Assembly (NCBI RefSeq): GCF_900115395.1
Contig: NZ_FOWE01000001.1
Location: forward strand, 1-64,000
Direction: 5' to 3'
DNA: 64,000 nucleotides
Origin: Geodermatophilus obscurus
Lineage (GTDB): Bacteria > Actinomycetota > Actinomycetes > Mycobacteriales > Geodermatophilaceae
Shown: one piece after another, positions 58,185 to 64,000 of the stretch
Numbering within the stretch: position 1 is the stretch's first letter
Layout of the letters: the number at the start of each line of letters is the position of its first letter
Notes under the pieces: model-generated
The model's input: the letters and a program-made list of their open reading frames with translations, nothing else
What the model was told of the DNA's origin: nothing
Databases searched by the model: none
Translations under genes and position numbers: made by a program

Positions 58185-59402
58185 TCAGGGGGCGACGGTC
58201 TCGGCGTCGCGCAGGGTCGGTGCCGGGAGCCGCTCGGGCACGACGTCGCGCCACCGCCGCATCAGCGGCCGCTCGAGCAGCCGGTAGGCCGCCGTCGCGG
58301 CCAGCACCCCCGCGCACCAGGTGGCCAGGAAGACCCAGAGGAAGGTCCCGGTGAACGGTGCCCGGTCGAGGACGGCGTAGAGGGCCACCAGCAGCGGCAT
58401 GTGGAAGAGGAACAGCCCGTAGGACACGTCGCCGAGGAACCGCGCGGGAGCGGCGGCGAGCAGTCGCCGGGTCGTGCCGGCCGTCTGGGGACCGAAGACC
58501 AGCGGCCACAGCACGAGGGTCGCGACGCCGGTGTAGAGCACCGACTTGGTGACCGCCTCGACCGCGTCCGGGGGAGTGAGGTCCAGCGGGCCGCCCAGCG
58601 GGCTGCAGGCGATCCAGAACAGCGCCGCGGCGGCGGCCCAGCAGGTCCACAGCCCGGTGCCGAGCTCGTGGGCCCAGCGCACCGGCCGCCAGCCGGGCGC
58701 CGACACCGAGACCACCGCCATGGCCGTGCCGGCGCCGAACCAGGCCGCGAAGGAGGGCAGCCAGACGTCGATCGGGGCGATCACCGACGGGTCGGTCCAG
58801 CCCCAGGCAAGCCAGCCCAGTCCGAGCCCCGCCAGGACGGCCAGCCCGGCCAGCACGCGGGCCGGACGCCACTCCCCGCGCCCCGAGACCCGCAGCAGGC
58901 CGGCGACCACGGCGGGGAGCAGCAGGTAGAACGCCGCCTCGGTGCACAGGCTCCAGGTGTGGGTGAGCCCCTCGGCGAGCGCGTCGCGGACGTAGATCTG
59001 CCCGAGCACGAGGTGCCGCAGCCACCCCGCGAGGCCGGTGCCCTGGTTGCCGGGGAGGAACAGCAGCGCGGCCACGACGGCCACCCAGTAGACCGGCAGG
59101 ATCCGCAGCGCGCGGCGCCACAGGTAGGCCGCGGCCCGGGGCGCGGGCGTCCCGCGGGCGGCCGCGGCGAGGAACGGCCGGGACAGCAGGAACCCCGACA
59201 GCGCGAAGAACAGGGCGACGCCGACGTCGAGCCGGGCGAGGACGCGGCCGGTCGCGTCGGGCGTGTAGTTCGCCGTCCAGTAGGCCGCGTGCGTCGCCAC
59301 GACGGCGGTCGAGGCGATCGCCCGCAGGCCGCCCAGGCACGGGTAGTGGCCCGCCGGCACCGGTGCGGGCGCGGTCACGGCAGGCGTGGTCACGGCGGTC
59401 AC
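58185..59402 (-). CDS. Acyltransferase-3 family membrane protein (Rv0228-like)
   Basis: A 405-aa membrane O-acyltransferase. LGGLRAIASTAVVATHAAYW near the start holds the family His, and RRALRILPVYWVAVVAALLFLP, THTWSLCTEAAFYLLLPA and FLGDVSYGLFLFHMPLLVALY complete the pattern over about 10 helices. It probably acylates a cell-envelope glycan. Rv0228 is the corresponding gene in the mycobacterial cluster. Its start overlaps the upstream gene stop (GTGA, 59399-59402). Confidence 0.88.
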   Translation of the reverse strand: MTAVTTPAVTAPAPVPAGHYPCLGGLRAIASTAVVATHAAYWTANYTPDATGRVLARLDVGVALFFALSGFLLSRPFLAAAARGTPAPRAAAYLWRRALRILPVYWVAVVAALLFLPGNQGTGLAGWLRHLVLGQIYVRDALAEGLTHTWSLCTEAAFYLLLPAVVAGLLRVSGRGEWRPARVLAGLAVLAGLGLGWLAWGWTDPSVIAPIDVWLPSFAAWFGAGTAMAVVSVSAPGWRPVRWAHELGTGLWTCWAAAAALFWIACSPLGGPLDLTPPDAVEAVTKSVLYTGVATLVLWPLVFGPQTAGTTRRLLAAAPARFLGDVSYGLFLFHMPLLVALYAVLDRAPFTGTFLWVFLATWCAGVLAATAAYRLLERPLMRRWRDVVPERLPAPTLRDAETVAP

Positions 59403-61270
59403 CGCCCGGCCGGCAGCGGGCGCACGCTGCCGACGCGCACCGCGCCCACGCACACGGTGGTCCCCGGGTCCGCGGCCTCCACCCGAACCCGGTCGACCTC
59501 CCCGCTCACCAGGACGTAGAGGTCGCGCAGGCCGGCGGTCGCCAGCGTGCCCGCCCGGGTGTCCCCGGCGGTGATCCACAGCCGGCTGTCCGCCCCGGCG
59601 AGCAGGGTCAGGTGCAGGTACCACCGCCCGTCGGTGGTGGCGCCGTCGAGCGGGACGTCCGCGGGCTCGGGTCCGGCCGGCCAGCCGCAGCCCTCGACCG
59701 GCCCGGCGCCGGTCTGCGCGACCGGTTCGACGTAGCCGAGCTGCACGCGGCCCTCGTCGTCGAGCACGGCCAGCCCGGGCACGACGGTCGCCTCGCCCAG
59801 GAACCGTGCCGGGACCGGCAGGCCGGCGAGGACGGCGGACGCGGTGTTCGCCGGCGCGAGGGCGTCCGGGACCACCCCGGCCGGGACACGGCTGTCGGCG
59901 AGGACGACGTCGGGCCGCTCGGCCAGCTCCGCCTGCGCCGTCTGCACGTAGTCGCGGGCCGGGTTGTCCGACCAGGAGCCGCGGAAGGCGGCGGTCGACG
60001 CCAGCGAGGCCGCGGCCAGGGCGGCGACCACGAGGGCGCCGACGGCCGGGCGCACGGCCTGCGGCACCGGCCGGGCGCCGGCGTCGCGGCCGGCCCGGGT
60101 CCGCCGGCGAAGGACGACGGGCGCGTCCCGGACGGGCAGGAACGCCAGGCCGGTCACCAGCGCCGCCACGAGGGCCAGCGCGGCCGGGGGCACGACGGCG
60201 GCCGGGGGGTCGCCGATCTCGGCGCGGACCCCTGACGCCGCGGTGGCGGCCAGGGCGACGACCGTCGCGACCGCGCCCACGAGCCAGGCGCGCACCGCGC
60301 CCCGGGACAGCAGCACGGAGGTGAGGGCCGTGAGCGCGACGACGGCCGCGGCGGTCGCGACGGCGGCGGCCGGCGGGGCCGGGACGGCGAGCGACCCGTC
60401 GGCCGGCGACCAGGCCCACGGCCCGCCCACCAGGCCCGGCAGCACGGTCCGGCCCACCAGCCCGGGCAGGTCCGCGACCGCGTCGCCCAGGGACCCGGGA
60501 CCGGGCAGCGGCCCGGGGTGCAGGAGGACGCGCAGCGCGGCTCCGACACCGACGGCGAGCGCCTGCAGGACCCACGCCGTGCGCCGGCGCGCCAGTGCCC
60601 GGGCGCGCTCGCGCAGCGGGCCCCCGGTCCACCACAGGAGCGTGAGCGCGAGGAGCAGCAGCGGGACGAGCAGCACCCCGGTGGAGAACAGCGACCCCAG
60701 GAGCACCGCCCCGGCGGCGGCCACGGCCGGCCCGGGCCGGCCGGTCCGCAGGTGCCGGACGTGACCGGTCAGCGCGACCACCAGTGCCAGCTGGACGGGC
60801 AGCTGCACCGTCGCCGCCGCCCACCACACGCCGCCGACGAGGGGCAGCGTGCTGGCGAGGTACACGGCGAGCGGGAGCAGCACGGCCGGGCGGCGACCGA
60901 AGAGCTCCACCAGCAGCCGGTACAGCAGGACGTCGACGGCGAGCTGGGCCAGCAGTTCCAGGCCGACGGCGGCGGGCCACGACAGCGGCGCCAGGGCGGC
61001 CAGCGCCCGCGTCAGCGCCTCCGCGCCCGGCGGGCCCGCGACCTCGCCGGTCCCGGCGACGCCCGCGGCCACACCGGCAAGGTCGAGCGGGGTGAACCAC
61101 CCGCCGGCCGCCGTCCACAGCCGCAGGCACAGGTGCAGCGCGACGAGGACGCCCGCGACCACCGGGACGGCGGCCTCCCGGCCGAGGACGGGCCCGCGGC
61201 CCGCGGGGTGCGGCCGGGCGGGCGCCGTCTCGCCGGTGACGTCGACGCCGACGTCCGCGGGCGTAGCCAT
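59399..61270 (-). CDS. Large membrane protein of the polysaccharide cluster
   Basis: A 623-aa protein with about 10-12 helices in the N-terminal two thirds (VVAGVLVALHLCLRLWTAAGGW, AVLLPLAVYLASTLPLVGGVWWAAA, WVLQALAVGVGAALRVLLHPG). An extracytoplasmic C-terminal part follows (DYVQTAQAELAERPDVVLADSRVPAGVVPDALAPANT, YLHLTLLAGADSRLWITAGDTRAGTL). I recognise no enzyme family. GGAGT precedes the ATG at 61270. It is translationally coupled to the acyltransferase. Confidence 0.78.
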   Translation of the reverse strand: MATPADVGVDVTGETAPARPHPAGRGPVLGREAAVPVVAGVLVALHLCLRLWTAAGGWFTPLDLAGVAAGVAGTGEVAGPPGAEALTRALAALAPLSWPAAVGLELLAQLAVDVLLYRLLVELFGRRPAVLLPLAVYLASTLPLVGGVWWAAATVQLPVQLALVVALTGHVRHLRTGRPGPAVAAAGAVLLGSLFSTGVLLVPLLLLALTLLWWTGGPLRERARALARRRTAWVLQALAVGVGAALRVLLHPGPLPGPGSLGDAVADLPGLVGRTVLPGLVGGPWAWSPADGSLAVPAPPAAAVATAAAVVALTALTSVLLSRGAVRAWLVGAVATVVALAATAASGVRAEIGDPPAAVVPPAALALVAALVTGLAFLPVRDAPVVLRRRTRAGRDAGARPVPQAVRPAVGALVVAALAAASLASTAAFRGSWSDNPARDYVQTAQAELAERPDVVLADSRVPAGVVPDALAPANTASAVLAGLPVPARFLGEATVVPGLAVLDDEGRVQLGYVEPVAQTGAGPVEGCGWPAGPEPADVPLDGATTDGRWYLHLTLLAGADSRLWITAGDTRAGTLATAGLRDLYVLVSGEVDRVRVEAADPGTTVCVGAVRVGSVRPLPAGR

Positions 61271-61375
61271 GGGACTCCGTTCCACCTGGAGCAGGACGCG
61301 GCCAGCGTAGACACGGGAGTTACCGGCGGGTAGTCCGGAGCGGTGCCCCGGGGCCGCTGTCCCCGTCCCGGGTGG

Positions 61376-62005
61376 TCAGGGGCGGCGGGCGACCAGCTGG
61401 ACGAGCACCTCGGTGGCGACGTCGGTGTCCTCGGCGAGGGACCTGGCCTCGCCCCGCTCGACCCGGGCGAGGATCAGCTCGTGCAGCCCGCCGACGGCGG
61501 CCAGCACGAGCGGCCGCTCCACCGGGCGCACCTCGTCGGGGTGCCGCTGCGCGAGGTCGGTGGCCACGCCGCAGATCAGCTCGACGTAGCGGGTGATGAC
61601 CTGCCGGCGCAGCGCCAGGGCCGGCCGGCCGGCCGCCTGGACCTCCACCAGCGCGGCCCACGCCACCTCGGGGTTGGCGGCGAGCACCTCCAGGTAGGCG
61701 CGGACGGCGGCGCCCAGCCGGTCCCGCCAGGGGAGGCCTGCCTCGGCGGCCTGCGCCTGCGCGGCCTGCACCGTCGCCAGCATCTTGTCCGAGGAGCGGG
61801 TGTAGAGCTCGAGGAGGCAGTGCTCCTTGTCGCGGAAGTGCGCGTAGACGACGGTCTTCGACACCCGGCCCACGCGGGCGATGTCGGAGATCGTCGTGGC
61901 GCGGTAGCCCTTGACCGCCATGCAGGAGGCCAGCGCGAGGAGGATGCGCACCCGCCGCTGGGCGTCGTCCTCGGTGAGGTCCTCGGGGGAGACCAGGGCT
62001 TCCAC
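61376..62005 (-). CDS. TetR family transcriptional regulator
   Basis: A 209-aa TetR-type repressor. The N-terminal HTH is KGYRATTISDIARVGRVSKTVVYAHFRDKEHCL, followed by a ligand-binding helical domain. It is divergent from the MFS gene at 62176 and upstream of the large membrane protein gene on the same strand (105-bp gap). It could control either or both. No clear operator palindrome is visible between it and the MFS gene. Confidence 0.92.
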   Translation of the reverse strand: MEALVSPEDLTEDDAQRRVRILLALASCMAVKGYRATTISDIARVGRVSKTVVYAHFRDKEHCLLELYTRSSDKMLATVQAAQAQAAEAGLPWRDRLGAAVRAYLEVLAANPEVAWAALVEVQAAGRPALALRRQVITRYVELICGVATDLAQRHPDEVRPVERPLVLAAVGGLHELILARVERGEARSLAEDTDVATEVLVQLVARRP

Positions 62006-62175
62006 ACCGTCATGCTAGGTCCGCCGGCCCCCGGGACAGGGGAGCGACGCCGCCACTCCGGAACCGGTCCTCACCGCCGGTGGCGCCGGGGCTGCGCGGG
62101 CCCCCGCCGCGCCGCAGTGGGGCGGCTCACCGGCGCGCCGGGAACACCCCGCGCGCGGGAGCTGTCGTTCCCGGG

Positions 62176-63507
62176 GTGACCTCCCCGACGCCCGCCCGCG
62201 CGCCGCTGCGCGCCTACGCCGTCTGGCTCACCGCGCTGGCCGCCTACGTGGTGGCCGTGTTCCACCGCGCGTCGCTGGGGGTGGCCGGGGTCGAGGCGCA
62301 GGAGCGGTTCTCCGCGGGCGCCTCGGCGGTCTCGCTGTTCCTGGTGCTGCAGCTGGCCGTCTACGCCGGGCTGCAGGTGCCGGTCGGGGTGGCGCTGGAC
62401 CGGTTCGGCTCCCGGCGGCTGATCGTCGCCGGCGGCGCGACCATGGCCGTCGGCCAGCTGGTGCTGGCGCTGGCCGGTGACGTGCCCACCGCCGTCGCCG
62501 CGCGGGTGCTGGTGGGCGCGGGCGACGCGATGACGTTCATCAGCGTGCTGCGCGTGGTGGGCTTCTGGTTCCCCGGCCCCACCGTCCCGCTGGTCACCCA
62601 GCTGACCGGCATCCTCGGCCAGGTCGGGCAGATCGCGGCCGCCTACCCGCTGGTCGCGCTGCTGCACGCCGCCGGCTGGCGCAGCACCTTCCTGGGCGCC
62701 GCGGCGGTCGGCGTGCTCGTCGTCGTGCTGGTGCTGACCGCGCTGCGCGACGCGCCGCCCGGCACGGCGGCGCGCGTCCCCGCCGGGCTGGCCGACGTGC
62801 GCCGCGGCCTGACGCTCACCTGGCGCGAGCCCGGCACCCGGATCGGCCTCTACACCCACCTGGTCACCCAGTTCTCCGGCACCGTGTTCGCGCTGCTGTG
62901 GGGCTTTCCGTTCCTCGTCGTCGGCCAGGGGCTGTCCCCGGCGACGGCGGCCGGGCTGCTCAGCCTGCTGGTGGTCGTCGGCATGGGCGTCGGCCCGCTG
63001 CTGGGCCGGCTGTGCGGGCGCTGGCCGCTGCGCCGCTCGGTCCTCGTCCTCTCCATCCTCGGCCTGACCGCGGTCACCTGGACCGTCGTGCTGCTGTGGC
63101 CCGGCCGCGCGCCGCTGTGGCTGCTCGTGGTGCTCGTCGTCGTCCTCGGCACCAACGGCCCCGGCTCGATGATCGGCTTCGACTTCGCCCGCACCTGGAA
63201 CCCCGCCGAGCGGCAGGGCAGCGCCAGCGGCGTGGTGAACGTGGGCGGGTTCGTGGCCTCGCTGCTGACCATCCTGGCGATCGGGGCGGTCCTCGACGCG
63301 CTCACCCCGGGCGGCTCCACCGCCTACGACCTCGACGCCTTCCGCGCCGCGTTCGCCGTCCAGTACGTCTTCTGGGCGGTCGGCCTGGTCGGCCTGCTGC
63401 GCCACCGCCGGGTGCTGCGCGCCCGCCTGGCCCGCGACGGCGTGGTCCTCGCGCCGCTGCACGTCGCCGTCTCCGCCCGGCTGCGCGGGGGCAGCGCCTA
63501 CCGCTAG
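62176..63507 (+). CDS. MFS transporter
   Basis: A 443-aa 12-helix transporter. The first-half loop GVALDRFGSRRLIVAGG is a variant of the MFS motif A. It has nitrate/nitrite or sugar-porter-like features (AVFHRASLGVAG in helix 1; RVVGFWFPGP and NGPGSMIGFDFARTWNPAERQGSASGVVNVGGF in the second half). The substrate is unknown. It is divergent from the TetR gene, suggesting repressor control. The GTG at 62176 is chosen. Confidence 0.9.
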   Translation: MTSPTPARAPLRAYAVWLTALAAYVVAVFHRASLGVAGVEAQERFSAGASAVSLFLVLQLAVYAGLQVPVGVALDRFGSRRLIVAGGATMAVGQLVLALAGDVPTAVAARVLVGAGDAMTFISVLRVVGFWFPGPTVPLVTQLTGILGQVGQIAAAYPLVALLHAAGWRSTFLGAAAVGVLVVVLVLTALRDAPPGTAARVPAGLADVRRGLTLTWREPGTRIGLYTHLVTQFSGTVFALLWGFPFLVVGQGLSPATAAGLLSLLVVVGMGVGPLLGRLCGRWPLRRSVLVLSILGLTAVTWTVVLLWPGRAPLWLLVVLVVVLGTNGPGSMIGFDFARTWNPAERQGSASGVVNVGGFVASLLTILAIGAVLDALTPGGSTAYDLDAFRAAFAVQYVFWAVGLVGLLRHRRVLRARLARDGVVLAPLHVAVSARLRGGSAYR

Positions 63508-63571
63508 GGACGGGGCCGTCGCCCACCGCTGAGGGGTCGCGCCCGGACTCCGGGATCGGCACGATCACCGC

Positions 63572-64000
63572 ATGGACGTCGTGGTCGGGCTGGACAGCGG
63601 GACGACGGCCACCAAGGCGGTCACCGCCGGCGTCGACGGGCGGGTCCGCGACCTGGTCAGCGTCGGCTACCCGCTGTCGGTGCCGGCGCCCGGCCACGCC
63701 GAGCTCGACCCCGCCCGCCTGGCCGACGCCGCCGTCGAGGCGCTGGCCGCCGTCTGCACCGCCGCCCGCGAGCGCGACGACCGGGTGGTGGGGATCTCGC
63801 TGTCGGCCGCGATGCACGGCCTGGTCCCCATGGACGACGACGGCCGTCCCCTGGGCCCGCTGCTCACCTGGGCCGACGCCCGCGCCGCCGGGTTCGCCGA
63901 CGCGCTGCGCGCCGACGGCCGGGCGCCCGGACTGCACGAGCGCACCGGCACGCCGGTGCACGCGATGGCCCCGCTGCTCAAGCTCGCCGCACTCCGGGCC
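63572..64000 (+). CDS. FGGY carbohydrate kinase, gluconokinase type (partial)
   Basis: The first 143 residues of an FGGY-family sugar kinase, cut by the window end. MDVVVGLDSGTTATKAVTAGVDG is the phosphate-1 ATP-binding loop. ISLSAAMHGLVPMDDDGRPLGPLLTWADARA and the segment HERTGTPVHAMAPLLKL match gluconate kinases more than glycerol or xylulose kinases. Completeness cannot be judged. Confidence 0.88.
   Translation, partial: MDVVVGLDSGTTATKAVTAGVDGRVRDLVSVGYPLSVPAPGHAELDPARLADAAVEALAAVCTAARERDDRVVGISLSAAMHGLVPMDDDGRPLGPLLTWADARAAGFADALRADGRAPGLHERTGTPVHAMAPLLKLAALRA

Overview
The window is very GC-rich, densely coded actinobacterial chromosome with many GTG starts and short GTGA/ATGA overlaps between consecutive genes. 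Several blocks point to Actinomycetia: fabG1-inhA-hemH in the mycobacterial order, a UsfX/SigF stress module, a Ku plus split LigD-type end-joining set, and a cluster resembling the mycobacterial Rv0224c-Rv0228/AftD arabinan region. Geodermatophilaceae or a close relative is my best guess. That placement is inference from gene content, not from a marker gene. I saw no tRNA, rRNA, CRISPR array or prophage. The only mobile DNA is a truncated IS5-type element at the left edge.

Layout. 0-5 kb: IS5-type transposase end, a small ORF with a DUF4386 membrane protein behind a cluster of TCACCAC motifs, NRDE and GNAT proteins, and glpD with a CRP-like site upstream. 5-12 kb: RibD-like reductase, a large BTAD/NB-ARC/TPR regulator, an MIase-like protein, an N-terminally extended class I DAHP synthase, and small enzymes. 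12-19 kb: fabG1-inhA-hemH (type II fatty acid synthesis and haem), hemerythrin, methyltransferase, NfeD and SPFH proteins. 19-25 kb: rsbW/usfX-sigF with a close match to a SigF promoter, a divergent four-domain SpoIIE phosphatase/HATPase/STAS protein, topoisomerase IB and a stand-alone STAS protein. 25-30 kb: Ku, ATP-dependent ligase, LigD-type polymerase, purU. 30-46 kb: transporters (two AI-2E family, two MFS), PAC2, an F420-type oxidoreductase, several unknown proteins, a SDR, a GDSL hydrolase, a frameshifted NADPH-dependent reductase and a large D-lactate/glycolate-type dehydrogenase. 46-61 kb: envelope polysaccharide cluster (flippase, GT4, methyltransferase, DUF3068, AftD-like arabinosyltransferase, DUF2613, lipoprotein, acyltransferase, large membrane proteins). 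61-64 kb: TetR, MFS and the start of a gluconokinase-type FGGY kinase.

How the parts fit. The 19-24.6 kb block is a partner-switching circuit: anti-sigma factor, sigma factor, phosphatase and STAS proteins lie together, and the operon carries its own SigF-type promoter. The 46-61 kb block looks like a coordinated cell-wall arabinan assembly and transport set.

The most unusual non-coding signal is a 61-nt element present twice, right after the stop codons of sigF and of an unknown gene at 37.7 kb. Eleven of the 13 differences between the copies fall in base-paired columns and preserve pairing, around an invariant 11-nt loop. A second pattern is a set of short tandem duplications lying over or beside the stop codons of several genes between 5 and 14 kb.
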